From: Flavivirga rizhaonensis
GTDB lineage: Bacteria; Bacteroidota; Bacteroidia; Flavobacteriales; Flavobacteriaceae
Length of the DNA stretch: 64,000 nt
NCBI RefSeq assembly: GCF_004791695.1
Contig: NZ_SRSO01000016.1
Coordinates: forward strand, 47,090-111,089
Reading direction: 5' to 3'
The notes beneath the pieces are model-generated. The model made no database searches. It saw nothing but the letters and a program-made list of their open reading frames with translations, and had not been told where the DNA came from. This document shows positions 1 to 9,448 of this stretch, one piece after another (within the stretch, counting starts at the first letter, position 1; each line of letters starts with the position of its first letter). Position numbers and translations under genes: made by a program.

Positions 1-2
1 AT

Positions 3-164
3 TTACCTGTGATAAATTATGCTGAAGGTCATAATACACAAGAGCCCATTCAACGATGTCCTACTGGAGCCATTGTATGGTTAGATGATAATGGAACGGT
101 GGTTAAAGGGAAAGAAAGCAGAAAAATCATTCGTAAGGGAGCCAGATCACTGGGGAATTCGTAA
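3..164 (+). CDS. C-terminal end of a ferredoxin-like Fe-S protein (5' truncated by window)
   Basis: An open frame runs from the window edge to a TAA and gives about 53 residues. It contains the motif QRCPTGAIVW, the typical last cysteine plus CP(T)GAI ending of a 4Fe-4S ferredoxin fold, followed by a charged tail rich in Lys and Arg. The other ligands lie outside the window. The ending resembles RnfB-like or other 4Fe-4S electron-transfer proteins, but the family cannot be fixed from the tail. It lies 84 bp upstream of the nickel permease on the same strand, so it may be an electron carrier associated with the hydrogenase island. That role is inference. Confidence 0.6.
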   Translation, partial: LPVINYAEGHNTQEPIQRCPTGAIVWLDDNGTVVKGKESRKIIRKGARSLGNS

Positions 165-248
165 TTTACTTATATCGTCAAAAAATAGTCTGGTAATGAA
201 TAAATTAGAAGCTTTAAATAGTATTGTCTCATTAAATTACTAAAAGCT

Positions 249-953
249 ATGGATGCTACATTCCCATTAACAGCTGCTTTAATTACTTCAATATTACATG
301 TAATTACTGGTCCCGACCATTTAGCTGCTGTTATTCCTTTTGCCATAGAATCGAAAAAGAAAGCATGGAAGATTGGTTTGTTTTGGGGCATTGGACATTT
401 ACTTGGAATGCTCTTAGTTGGTGTTTTATTTCTACTTTTTAAAGTATTGATTCCTGTTGAAAAGATTTCTAATTATAGTGAGCAATTAGTAGGTGTCGTT
501 TTAATTTTTACTGGCATATGGGTGTTTTATAGACTATTTAAAGAGGATAAAAAGCATAGACACTTACATGTACACAGTGAAAATGAGCCTATAATCCATA
601 AGCATGAACACGATCATTCGCATGACCATTTACATCATCACAAACATGATAAAAAACTTAAGCAAAGTAATCTAGCTTCATTGTCAATTGGCGTTTTACA
701 TGGTCTATCTGGTGTTTCCCATTTTTTATTGTTTACTCCGGTAGCAAGTTTTGGTAATCAATCAGAGTCTCTTTTATATATTATTGGGTTTAGTTTAGGA
801 ATCATAATAGCGATGACTACATTCGCATTTGTAATTGGTAAAATTGCATCATTTAGCAAGAATGAACATAATGATACATTATTTGTAGGGATTAGATTAG
901 CTGGTGGACTTTTTGCGATAATTATTGGTGTTTATTGGTTGTTTAGCGTATAA
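249..953 (+). CDS. UreH/NicO-like nickel permease
   Basis: A 234-residue membrane protein. Helix 1 carries HVITGPDHLAAV, matching the H-x(4)-DH signature used for metal selectivity in the NiCoT/NicO/UreH transporters. A second His-containing helix (GVLHGLSGVSHFLL, about residue 157) mirrors it. Between them lies a cytoplasmic His-rich loop (about residues 100-130, many HxH), a usual nickel-binding feature. About six hydrophobic segments are visible. Its position next to hypFDE and the hox genes suggests that it supplies nickel to the hydrogenase. Transport of cobalt or another divalent metal cannot be excluded from sequence. The ATG is the first in frame and is followed directly by a membrane segment. 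Confidence 0.8.
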   Translation: MDATFPLTAALITSILHVITGPDHLAAVIPFAIESKKKAWKIGLFWGIGHLLGMLLVGVLFLLFKVLIPVEKISNYSEQLVGVVLIFTGIWVFYRLFKEDKKHRHLHVHSENEPIIHKHEHDHSHDHLHHHKHDKKLKQSNLASLSIGVLHGLSGVSHFLLFTPVASFGNQSESLLYIIGFSLGIIIAMTTFAFVIGKIASFSKNEHNDTLFVGIRLAGGLFAIIIGVYWLFSV

Positions 954-1080
954 AGCTAGACATTACAAGTATGAAAATAATTGAAAATTTAGGTAAAACT
1001 CTTTTTAGCTTCGTGAAGCTTTGTGAAATAATTATATCACAGAGATACACAAAGTATACACAGAGGAAGATACTATAATT

Positions 1081-1239
1081 AACGTGAGTTTAAAACAAGC
1101 ATATTTTTAACGATAAATCCACTAATAACGTTATTTGTCGCTTTGAGTGCTTCGGCTTCGCTCAGCATAAACTAAAGTCGAAAGGTCATTAAAGCCTATA
1201 AGTTAAATAGGTTTCGACTGCGCTCAACCTGACACTCAG
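1081..1239. repeat. Dispersed intergenic repeat (AACGTGAGTT ... GACTGCGCTCA family)
   Basis: This sits in the 394-bp gap between the nickel permease and the convergent hypE. It begins with AACGTGAGTT and contains AGCATAAACTAAAGTCGAAA and GTTTCGACTGCGCTCAACCT, the same words found in the inverted repeats around the GH2 gene and in other gaps of this window. The rest of the gap (954-1080, 1240-1347) shows no gene or clear signal. It is probably a copy of a dispersed non-coding repeat; any function is unknown. Confidence 0.6.
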
Positions 1240-1347
1240 TCTTAAACATTTGATATTCAAAACAATAATGTTGTCATTACGTCGAACTTATGTTATAGTT
1301 ACTGTTTTAATTAAAACGGTTCGATTAGCTTCTGGCTTCAGGTTCTT

Positions 1348-2373
1348 TCAACAAATCCTGGGTAACTGTTCTCCAATTAACGGACTCACAATACGTTTAC
1401 CACCTAATTCATTATGCATAACAACCTTATTAGGATGCCCAGAGGTAATTTCCCCAATGCATACGGCATTTTTTCCTTTTTCATCTTTTTGCATCATTTC
1501 AACAACTGCATTAGCAATGTCAGCATCAACAATAGCAATAAAAACACCTTCATTTGCAACATATAAAGCATCCAACCCTAAAATTTCACAAGCGGCAGCT
1601 ACTTGTTTTTCCAGTGGGATTTTAGTTTCATAAATGGTAACCCCCTTATTGGTGTCTTGTGATATTTCGGACAACACACTTGCTAATCCGCCTCTTGTTG
1701 GATCCCTTAACAAGTGAATTTTGTTCCCAAATTCATCAATAAGGTCATTCACTAAAAAATTCAAATTAGTGGTATCGCTTTCAATAGTAGATTCAAACTC
1801 TAAACCTTCACGTTGGGACATGATTGCCATGCCATGCTGTGCTACAAACCCATTTACAATTATTTTGTCGCCTACTTTAATATTATCAGTAGATATATTT
1901 GCTTTTGGATTGACTTCCCCAAAACCTGTTGTATTGATAAAAATTTTATCCCCTTTTCCACGTTCAACAACTTTAGTATCTCCTGTTATTATTTGAACGC
2001 CACTAATATCTGCCGCCAATTTTATAGCATTAACGATAGTAATAAATTCCTCGATTTTCAGCCCTTCTTCTACTATAAATGCTAATGATAAATACTTCGG
2101 AATAGCACCACACATAGCCACATCATTAACAGTTCCATGAACAGCTAACTCACCTATATTGCCTCCTTTGAAAAAAATAGGAGATACCACAAAACTATCG
2201 GTAGATATAGCTATTTTATTATTGAAATGAACAATAGAACCATCGTGTTTTTGATTGAGATAAGGATTACTAAATGTTTTAAAAATGATTTTGTCCAATA
2301 AATCTCTGGTCATTACACCACCGCTTCCATGTCCTAAATTAATAGTGTTAAAACCTAATGCTGTTGTATCCAT
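1348..2373 (-). CDS. hypE: Hydrogenase maturation protein HypE (carbamoyl dehydratase)
   Basis: A 341-residue PurM/AIRS-type ATPase. It starts with the INLGHGSGG glycine-rich segment and ends in PRIC; this C-terminal cysteine is the residue that HypF carbamoylates and HypE dehydrates to thiocyanate, the source of the Fe-CN ligands. The inner motifs STDSFVV and GDTKVV (ATP and Mg sites) and DPTRGG are present, and the length is normal for HypE. It is the last gene of the minus-strand hypF-hypD-hypE operon, 10 bp after hypD. It works in the cytoplasm with HypF, HypC and HypD on the large subunit HoxH. Confidence 0.97.
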   Translation of the reverse strand: MDTTALGFNTINLGHGSGGVMTRDLLDKIIFKTFSNPYLNQKHDGSIVHFNNKIAISTDSFVVSPIFFKGGNIGELAVHGTVNDVAMCGAIPKYLSLAFIVEEGLKIEEFITIVNAIKLAADISGVQIITGDTKVVERGKGDKIFINTTGFGEVNPKANISTDNIKVGDKIIVNGFVAQHGMAIMSQREGLEFESTIESDTTNLNFLVNDLIDEFGNKIHLLRDPTRGGLASVLSEISQDTNKGVTIYETKIPLEKQVAAACEILGLDALYVANEGVFIAIVDADIANAVVEMMQKDEKGKNAVCIGEITSGHPNKVVMHNELGGKRIVSPLIGEQLPRIC

Positions 2374-2383
2374 TTATAGATAT

Positions 2384-3472
2384 TTAAATAGTATTACTTG
2401 AAAAATGATAATAAGCGGCACATGCTCCTTCCGAAGACACCATGGGTGCCCCTAATGGATTAGATGGTGAACATGCTTTGCCAAACTGACTGCATTCGTG
2501 AGGTTTTTTAATACCTTTTAAGACCTCTCCAGCAATACAATTCGCACTTTCTGGAGCTTTAATATTACTGATTCCAAATTTTAATTCAGCATCAAAATCT
2601 TTAAAAGCTTTGGTTAGTATGTAGCCACTATTTGGTATGTCTCCAATGCCTCTCCACTCTCTGTTACCAATTTCAAAAACCTGATTTATTACGTTTATAG
2701 CTGAGGTGTTACCAGCTTTTTTTACGGCTCTTGAATATTGATTTTCTACCTTACAGATTCCTTCCTCCAATTGTTTTACTGCCATATAAATACCTTGCAC
2801 CAAATCAAGAGGTTCAAAACCAGTAATAACAATAGGTGTTTTATACTTTTCAGATAAGGGAATATATTCTTTATACCCCATAATGGTACATACATGTCCA
2901 GCTCCTAAAAAGGCATTGATATTGCAAAACTTATCATCTAAAATAGCTTCCATAGCAGGAGGAACTAATACATGTGATACTAAAATGGAGTAATTTTTCA
3001 GTCCTTCTTTTTGAGCATGTAAAACAGACAAAGCATTTGCAGGCGCAGTGGTTTCAAATCCAACAGCAAAGAAAACCACTTCTTTGTCTGGATTGTTCCT
3101 GGCAATTTTCATAGCTTCAATGGGCGAATATAAGATTCGCAGATCACCCCCTTCTGCTTTAGCTTCCAACAAGCTTTTCTTGCTTCCCGGAACCCGAATC
3201 ATATCGCCAAAAGAGCAAACTATAACACCGTTTTCTAATAATTCAATGGCTTTATCAATTAAATTTAAAGGCGTTACACAAACGGGGCATCCAGGCCCAT
3301 GAATCATTTGAACCTTTTTTGGTAATAATTCTAATATCCCATTTTTAACCAATCCGTGAGTTTGTCCACCGCAAATTTCCATAATCTTCCATGTTTGCGT
3401 AACGGTATTTTCAATAAGCTTTAAATAACTTTTTGTAGCCTCTAAATTTCTATATTCAGTTAAATATTTCAT
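2384..3472 (-). CDS. hypD: Hydrogenase maturation protein HypD
   Basis: A 362-residue protein and the scaffold on which the Fe(CN)2CO unit is assembled, with HypC. Signature motifs are all present: EICGGQTH (Cys34), GPGCPVC (Cys62, Cys65), the GFETTAP segment, and the C-terminal cysteine set for the 4Fe-4S cluster ([21 protein letters not shown] and EGACAAYY). Length and layout are those of canonical HypD. It is co-transcribed with hypF (11 bp upstream) and hypE (10 bp downstream). No unusual residue was noted. Confidence 0.97.
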   Translation of the reverse strand: MKYLTEYRNLEATKSYLKLIENTVTQTWKIMEICGGQTHGLVKNGILELLPKKVQMIHGPGCPVCVTPLNLIDKAIELLENGVIVCSFGDMIRVPGSKKSLLEAKAEGGDLRILYSPIEAMKIARNNPDKEVVFFAVGFETTAPANALSVLHAQKEGLKNYSILVSHVLVPPAMEAILDDKFCNINAFLGAGHVCTIMGYKEYIPLSEKYKTPIVITGFEPLDLVQGIYMAVKQLEEGICKVENQYSRAVKKAGNTSAINVINQVFEIGNREWRGIGDIPNSGYILTKAFKDFDAELKFGISNIKAPESANCIAGEVLKGIKKPHECSQFGKACSPSNPLGAPMVSSEGACAAYYHFSSNTI

Positions 3473-3483
3473 CTGTTTATAGG

Positions 3484-5754
3484 TTAGCTATTCAAACAAT
3501 GTAAATAATACATTATTTGTCCGAAAGAGATATTTTCGTCGTTAGGAGCTAAGTTACGGTTAAAATACAATTTGTACTTGTTCTCTCCTATTTCTTTAAT
3601 CATATCTATTAACGTCGTGTTCTGGAAAACGCCTCCGCTACATGCTATTTTTTTTACTTTTTGATGGCTTGCCATTTGAAAAATTATAGAGGCTAACGTA
3701 TATAAGAAATTAGTAATTATATATTGTTTTGAATGCCCTTCTTTTACATCTAAATGCAAGTTATAGAGCAGCTTTTCAGTAGGAATAAGATTTTTGTCTA
3801 AAATCGAACAATACAATTTGCAATCATCCAAATTGTAATCGGTTATATAATTCTCTAATAAAATAGCGGCCTCACCTTCGTAGGTATTGATATCGCAAAT
3901 ATTAAGTAAAGAAGCAACGGCATCAAATAACCTTCCTACGGAGGATGTTTTTAATTTGTTATTCTTTTTTAACGATTGATAAATGGTTAATTCTTCATCT
4001 GAAAACTTGTCCTTTAAAACAGACTGCATGTCGCTATTTGATAATGACAACAAAGATAATTTGGGAGCTTTAGACATCTTATCTCCAGCTAGCCAATTAA
4101 AATATTCAAAGTGTGAAACCCTTTCTATTTTATGGGGCTGGTATTTGAAAAACTCACCTCCCCAAATATGTCCGTCATCCCCATAACCAGTGCCATCCCA
4201 AATTACGCCTAAAACAGGTTCGTGGAAAGTAAACAAATTATGCTCTCCTAATACGGAAGCAAAATGCGCTTTATGATGCTGGATTTTAAACAACTCTGCA
4301 TCATGTTGTTGTGCCAGCTCAATACCGTAAAGGGTACTATGATAAGTAGGATGTTTGTCAACCAAAACCACATTTGGTTTTTGTTCAAATAAATCAATAA
4401 AATGTAATGTTGTTTTTGTAAAACGCTCATAAACATCATAGTTATCGAGGTTTCCTAAATACTGACTTATGTATAAATAGTTATTTGGATAAAACGCAAT
4501 ACTACTTTTTAAATGAGCACCCAAAGCGATTATTTTTTTATCGGAATTTATGGAAGCATTAAAATAGTTTGGAGCATAGCCACGAGAACGACGGAACAAT
4601 ACTTTTTCTTTAAATTTATTACTTAACTTAACAACAGAGTCGTCTTGTGGATGTGTGACTTTTAAATTGTGCTGTAAAAAATAATCAGCTACTTCTTTTA
4701 ACTTTTCGAATGCTTTGTCATTTTTACTAATTATGGGAGATCCATGAATATTACCGCTTGTAGCCACAATTGGGAAGCTCAATTCGTTTGCTAACAACTG
4801 TAAAATCCCGGAATATGGTAACATAACCCCTAACTGGCTCAATCCTGGAGCTACTTTATGAATGGCTATGTTTCCTTTATAATTATTGAATGGAATTATT
4901 GTTATAGGACGCTCAGTTGAAGTTAATGATTTCACATGAGGCTCATTAAGCTGCAACTCTTTTTTTAAAAAATCAAGCGAAGGGTATAAAACGGCAAATG
5001 GTTTATGGGGTCTGTTTTTTTTATCCCTTAATTCTTGAACAACGTGTTCATTTTCAGCATTACAGCATAATAAATAACCACTGGTATTTTTTATAGCAAT
5101 TATGTTTCCATCTGATAAAATATTAGCAACTTTCTTAAATAATGTATGCTTTGATGCTTCTAATTTATAGCCTGAATTATCAACCAAAAACAACTTAATT
5201 CCGCAGGTTTGACATGTGTTTGTTTGTGAATGAAAGCGTCTGTCAATAGGTTTTGTATATTCTTCTACGCATGCTTCACACATAGGGAAATCATCAATAC
5301 TTGTATGATTTCTTTCAAACGGAAACGTTTCTGTAATAGCCCAACGAGGTCCACAATTTACACAGGTTGTAAACGGATAGTCAAAACGTCTGTTCTTGGG
5401 ATTATGCATATCGTTTTTACAATTGTCACAAATGGCAAAATCTGGTGTTAATGGTAAATTTAATCGACTGCTTTTTTTAGAGGGCATGATTTTAAACTCA
5501 TCAAAAAAGCGATATTCAATTTGATTGATTCGGCTGTCATTAATTATAGAAACGGGAGGTGGAGATTGAATTAATTTATCATAAAAATTAAAGATGACTT
5601 TTTTTAAACCCGACACAAAAATAATAACCCCTTCTTCGTTATTAGAAACTGTTCCAGTTAATAAAAATTCTGTAGCTAAACTATAAACATATGGGCGAAA
5701 CCCAACACCTTGTACTTGTCCGGAAATAGAAATTTTATAAGTTTTTTGTATCAA
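3484..5754 (-). CDS. hypF: Carbamoyltransferase HypF
   Basis: A 756-residue multidomain enzyme that turns carbamoyl phosphate and ATP into a carbamoyl group placed on the HypE C-terminal cysteine. In order there is an N-terminal acylphosphatase domain (about 1-90, with [13 protein letters not shown]), two zinc fingers (Cys109/112/131/134 and Cys159/162/181/184), a YrdC-like nucleotide-binding domain (about 200-385, including [10 protein letters not shown]) and a Kae1-like carbamoyltransferase domain (about 410-756, with [10 protein letters not shown] and GGVFQN). All domains are complete. It is the first gene of the minus-strand hyp operon and diverges from hypA. Confidence 0.97.
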   Translation of the reverse strand: MIQKTYKISISGQVQGVGFRPYVYSLATEFLLTGTVSNNEEGVIIFVSGLKKVIFNFYDKLIQSPPPVSIINDSRINQIEYRFFDEFKIMPSKKSSRLNLPLTPDFAICDNCKNDMHNPKNRRFDYPFTTCVNCGPRWAITETFPFERNHTSIDDFPMCEACVEEYTKPIDRRFHSQTNTCQTCGIKLFLVDNSGYKLEASKHTLFKKVANILSDGNIIAIKNTSGYLLCCNAENEHVVQELRDKKNRPHKPFAVLYPSLDFLKKELQLNEPHVKSLTSTERPITIIPFNNYKGNIAIHKVAPGLSQLGVMLPYSGILQLLANELSFPIVATSGNIHGSPIISKNDKAFEKLKEVADYFLQHNLKVTHPQDDSVVKLSNKFKEKVLFRRSRGYAPNYFNASINSDKKIIALGAHLKSSIAFYPNNYLYISQYLGNLDNYDVYERFTKTTLHFIDLFEQKPNVVLVDKHPTYHSTLYGIELAQQHDAELFKIQHHKAHFASVLGEHNLFTFHEPVLGVIWDGTGYGDDGHIWGGEFFKYQPHKIERVSHFEYFNWLAGDKMSKAPKLSLLSLSNSDMQSVLKDKFSDEELTIYQSLKKNNKLKTSSVGRLFDAVASLLNICDINTYEGEAAILLENYITDYNLDDCKLYCSILDKNLIPTEKLLYNLHLDVKEGHSKQYIITNFLYTLASIIFQMASHQKVKKIACSGGVFQNTTLIDMIKEIGENKYKLYFNRNLAPNDENISFGQIMYYLHCLNS

Positions 5755-5896
5755 AATTTAAAGCTTAAAAGCACTATAAAGTTACATTTTTTAAGATGAA
5801 TTTTTTCTGACAACTCTCATGTTTTATGTATTAGTTTTTCAATACATTTAATATTGTTATAATAGAATTATTTCCAAAGGTTTAAAAATTAACATA
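5755..5896. promoter_or_regulatory. Divergent control region between hypF and hypA
   Basis: A 142-bp AT-rich spacer between the start codons of two diverging operons, so promoters for both must lie here unless hypA is read from elsewhere. A TTGTTATAAT word near 5855 resembles a -10 box for the rightward gene, but the Bacteroidota consensus (TTTG, then TAnnTTTG) is not convincingly matched on either strand. No clear FNR-type palindrome was seen. Confidence 0.4.
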
Positions 5897-6238
5897 ATGC
5901 ATGAATTATCAATAGCTTTAGGGATTGTTAAAATTGCCGAAAATGAAACTGCAAAGGCTAAGGCAGGTAAAGTTGAACGCATTGAGCTAGAAATAGGTAC
6001 TTTAGCAGGTGTAGAACTTGATTCATTGGAATTTGTTTGGTCTTCTGCAGTTGAAGGTACCGTTCTGGAGTATGCATCTAAAAAAATTCATGTTATAAAA
6101 GGAGAAGCAAAATGTAGCGATTGTGATACCATTTTTAATTTAGAAAATGTTTATGATACGTGCCCAAATTGCAACAGTTTTTCAAAAAGAATTCTTAAAG
6201 GTAAAGAATTGAAGGTAAAATCGTTAGAGATTTCTTGA
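5897..6238 (+). CDS. hypA: Hydrogenase nickel-insertion protein HypA
   Basis: A 113-residue nickel metallochaperone. The N-terminal MHEL (Met1, His2) is the conserved nickel site, and the zinc site is formed by two CxxC pairs at Cys73/76 and Cys89/92. The length is exactly that of the HypA/HybF family. It hands nickel, with HypB, to the HoxH active site after the iron centre is in place. It leads the rightward operon, followed by a 123-bp gap before hoxF that may hold a further promoter. Confidence 0.96.
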   Translation: MHELSIALGIVKIAENETAKAKAGKVERIELEIGTLAGVELDSLEFVWSSAVEGTVLEYASKKIHVIKGEAKCSDCDTIFNLENVYDTCPNCNSFSKRILKGKELKVKSLEIS

Positions 6239-6361
6239 TGATTATGGAAAATATTAAAATATTAACATCTTTTTATTCAATAATTCAGCTTTAGATGACG
6301 AATATCATGTTTTAATTTTTGTTAGAATACTATATTAGTTGCATATCATAATTTCTTCATT

Positions 6362-8185
6362 ATGAGCACAAAAGAAAACTCTTTCAAAAAATCCTCACTG
6401 ATGAATATCTTGTGGGATATTCAAAAAAAAAGAAGGTGCATAAGTCGTGATGATATGACTAAAATTTCAAAAGCATTTAACATCTCAAGAATAGAATTAG
6501 AAGGTGTTATTTCCTTTTATCATTTTTATCATCTTAAACATGCCGGCAAGTATACCATTTATTTGAATAATTCAATTATTTCAAAATACAAAGATTTCTA
6601 TCGGGTAAAAAAAGCATTTGAAAAGGAAATTGGCATAAAAACAGGACATGTTACAAAAGACGGTCTGTTTGGTTTATTTGAAACATCTTGTATCGGTTTG
6701 AGCGATCAAGAAACATCCGCATTAATAAATTTCAATGCATTTACAAATCTTACCCCAGAAAAAGTAAAAACCTTAATTTCTAAATTACGGCAAGGTGAAT
6801 CGTTAGAATCGTTAAGCAATTTCCCCGAAAATAATATTCAGTATACGCCAGAAGAAAACAAAACGGTGTTCTTTAAACCATATCACCAAGGGAACGCATT
6901 AAAAAAAATAATAGGTATTGAACCAGATAGCGTGATTGATTTAATAAAAGCATCCAAGCTATCTGGTAGAGGAGGCGCTTTTTTTCCAACAGGTTTAAAA
7001 TGGCAGTTTTGTAGAGATAATAAATCAGATCAAAAATATATTATCTGTAATGCAGATGAAGGCGAACCAGGTACTTTTAAAGACCGGGTTTTAATGAATG
7101 AACACCCAGGTTTGCTTATTGAAGGTATGACCATTGCTGGTTATGCTGTTGGAGCAACAGAAGGCACTATTTATTTAAGAGCCGAATATTTTTATTTAAA
7201 AAATAAGCTTGAAAAAACCATTAAGAAATTCCTTGAAAAAGGATTATTGGGAAAAAATATTCTCGGTATTGAAGGCTTCGATTTCAATTTAAATATTCAC
7301 ATGGGGGCCGGTGCTTATGTATGTGGTGAGGAAACCGCACTTATAGCATCTATGGAAGGCAAAAGGGGCGAACCTACTACAAAAGAATTTTTCCCCGTAG
7401 AAAAAGGGTATTTAGGAAAACCTACCGTTGTAAATAATGTAGAAACACTTTGTGCAGCAGCAAGAATTCTAGAAATGGGATTGGATAATTATTTGGCTAT
7501 AGGTACTAAAGCAACTCCTGGTACAAAATTGATGAGTGTTTCTGGTGATTGTAACAAACCTGGTATTTATGAGATAGAATGGGGCATGAAGTTAAAATAT
7601 TTTTTAGACTTAATAGAAGCTAAAGATCCACATTTCATTTTATTCAATGGTTTTTCAGGGGAATGTTTGTCTTCCCAAGATTTTGATAGGGAAATATCTG
7701 GTGAAAACTTATTGGCAGAACATATCCAATTTCAATTGAATGATCCTATTGAATATGCACGAAAAATGAGCGCTGTGGGATTAAGGAGTGGTGGGGCTTT
7801 TATGATTTTTGATAAAACTAGGGATCTCTTGCCAATTCTTAAAAACATTACCGACTTTTTTGTGGCAGAATCATGTGGCATATGTGTGCCATGTAGAACG
7901 GGCAATTTCTTATTAAACAAGAAACTCCATAAAATCAAACTCTGTCACGCCGATAAAAATGATTTAGAAGAAATAAAAGAATGGTGTAGCATTATTAAAC
8001 AATCCAGTAGGTGCGGACTTGGGAAAACATCAACAAATTGTTTGTTGACTGCTATGCTGAAATTCCCTGAAGAATTTAATAAATGTTTGTTGGCAGAAAG
8101 TGATATTAACCAGGCTTTTAATTTGGAAAAAGCAGTTGATAATTATGACAAAATAATCAATGAAATAGAAACTACCTATGAATAA
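6362..8185 (+). CDS. hoxF: NAD-reducing hydrogenase diaphorase subunit HoxF
   Basis: A 607-residue NuoE+NuoF-like fusion, the usual HoxF size (about 600). The N-terminal NuoE-like part (about 1-150) keeps the fold but lacks most 2Fe-2S ligands: the motif reads SCIGLSDQE and the expected earlier cysteine region reads LNNSIIS. The NuoF-like part has the NAD/FMN glycine-rich loop GRGGAFFPTG (from about residue 202), NADEGEPGTFKDR, and a 4Fe-4S site with Cys505, Cys508, Cys511 and Cys551 (SCGICVPC ... SRCGLG). It transfers electrons between NAD(H) and the hydrogenase module. It overlaps the next gene by 8 bp, so the two are translationally coupled. Confidence 0.95.
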   Translation: MSTKENSFKKSSLMNILWDIQKKRRCISRDDMTKISKAFNISRIELEGVISFYHFYHLKHAGKYTIYLNNSIISKYKDFYRVKKAFEKEIGIKTGHVTKDGLFGLFETSCIGLSDQETSALINFNAFTNLTPEKVKTLISKLRQGESLESLSNFPENNIQYTPEENKTVFFKPYHQGNALKKIIGIEPDSVIDLIKASKLSGRGGAFFPTGLKWQFCRDNKSDQKYIICNADEGEPGTFKDRVLMNEHPGLLIEGMTIAGYAVGATEGTIYLRAEYFYLKNKLEKTIKKFLEKGLLGKNILGIEGFDFNLNIHMGAGAYVCGEETALIASMEGKRGEPTTKEFFPVEKGYLGKPTVVNNVETLCAAARILEMGLDNYLAIGTKATPGTKLMSVSGDCNKPGIYEIEWGMKLKYFLDLIEAKDPHFILFNGFSGECLSSQDFDREISGENLLAEHIQFQLNDPIEYARKMSAVGLRSGGAFMIFDKTRDLLPILKNITDFFVAESCGICVPCRTGNFLLNKKLHKIKLCHADKNDLEEIKEWCSIIKQSSRCGLGKTSTNCLLTAMLKFPEEFNKCLLAESDINQAFNLEKAVDNYDKIINEIETTYE

Positions 8186-9446
8186 TCTAGTCAACATTAA
8201 AATTGATGGCAACAAGTACCAAGTAGAAGCTGGTAAAAATTTGGTAGATGCTGCAAAAGAAAATGGAATCTACATACCAACATTGTGTCATTTTCACAAT
8301 CAAGATCATGCTTTGGGAACATGTAGAATTTGTACAGTAATTGTAAATGGTAAAACCACAACAAGTTGTACCACAAAAGTCAACGAAGGGATTGAGGTAG
8401 AGATTAATACCCCAGAACTTATAGATACCAGAAAAGCTATTATAGAAATGTTGTTTGCCGAAGGAAATCATTTTTGCCCTTCTTGCGAAAAAAGTGGTAA
8501 TTGCGATTTGCAAAACCTGGCCTATGATATGGGAATAACGGTTACCAGATTTCCACATGTTTACAGTAATAAGGTTGTAGATTTTAATTCAGATCGTATG
8601 ATCATGGAATCTAACCGGTGTATTCTTTGTATGCGCTGTGTTGAAGAAGTTAAAACAGATGAAGGGAAAAATATTTTTTCATTTGTAAAAAGAGGCATTA
8701 ATACACGTGTTCAGATTGACTATGAAGAAGAAAAAAAACTAACACAATCAGAAGCGATGCATGCCATGAATTTATGCCCTGTTGGAGCTATTTTAGTTAA
8801 AGGCATGGTTTATAAAGAACCGTTTGGAGATAGAAAGTATGATTTAGTTGGAAAAGAGAAGGAAGCTGCACGGAAAGAAAACTTTGTTAAAAAGGGAGCA
8901 AACAATAAATTTATTGTTGCTACTACGTCTTTAGCTGGTTGTTTTGGTTGTCACATGTCACTTTTAGATATTGATACAGATATTGTTGATGTATTAGAAA
9001 TTGTGGAATTCAATAAATCACCTTTAACGGATATTAAAAAATTTAGTAAGCGTTGTGATGTTGGACTTATCGAAGGGGGCTGTGCAAATTCAGAAAACAT
9101 TGAAGTGCTTAAGGAATTTAGAAAAAAATGCGATATCCTTATTGCTTTTGGGGAATGTGCCATTATGGGTGGTATTCCTGCGATGCGAAACTTTGTTCCT
9201 CTTAAGGAATGTTTAGAAGAAGCCTATATTAATGGGCTAACCAGCGAAATAGGTGCTAATATTATCCCCAATCACGAAGACATTCCTAAACTGTTAAACA
9301 ATGTGTACCCCTGTAATGAAATAGTGAAAATTGACTATTACATTCCTGGTTGTCCTCCAGATGCCAATCATATATGGAAAGTTGTAAAAAATATTCTGTT
9401 AAATGAAGAATATTCCATTACTCACGAAGAATTTAAATACGATTAA
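8178..9446 (+). CDS. hoxU/hoxY: Fused diaphorase/hydrogenase small subunits (HoxU-HoxY)
   Basis: A single continuous 422-residue frame holding what are normally two proteins. Residues 1-225 are HoxU-like: a 2Fe-2S ferredoxin site (Cys37, Cys49, Cys52, Cys64), a His-Cys3 4Fe-4S site (His98, Cys100, Cys103, Cys109) and a ferredoxin-type site (Cys148, Cys151, Cys154, Cys200-Pro). After a basic linker (about 220-243), residues 244-410 are the HoxY small subunit with proximal-cluster ligands Cys255, Cys258, Cys327 (FGEC) and Cys392 (PGCPP). No separate hoxY or hoxU exists in the operon. The stop lies 2 bp before the hoxH start. Electrons would pass from the HoxH active site through the HoxY part and the HoxU clusters to HoxF within fewer polypeptides. 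Confidence 0.92.
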   Translation: MNNLVNIKIDGNKYQVEAGKNLVDAAKENGIYIPTLCHFHNQDHALGTCRICTVIVNGKTTTSCTTKVNEGIEVEINTPELIDTRKAIIEMLFAEGNHFCPSCEKSGNCDLQNLAYDMGITVTRFPHVYSNKVVDFNSDRMIMESNRCILCMRCVEEVKTDEGKNIFSFVKRGINTRVQIDYEEEKKLTQSEAMHAMNLCPVGAILVKGMVYKEPFGDRKYDLVGKEKEAARKENFVKKGANNKFIVATTSLAGCFGCHMSLLDIDTDIVDVLEIVEFNKSPLTDIKKFSKRCDVGLIEGGCANSENIEVLKEFRKKCDILIAFGECAIMGGIPAMRNFVPLKECLEEAYINGLTSEIGANIIPNHEDIPKLLNNVYPCNEIVKIDYYIPGCPPDANHIWKVVKNILLNEEYSITHEEFKYD

Positions 9447-9448
9447 AA

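Noticed and set aside
1250..2085. Plus-strand open frames opposite hypE
   Set aside because: They lie fully in the antisense of a certain hypE gene and show no protein features.
8178..9446. Fusion of HoxU and HoxY caused by a sequence error
   Set aside because: The frame is open through the linker, both halves keep all ligands, and spacing to hoxF and hoxH is tight and regular, so a real fusion is more likely.
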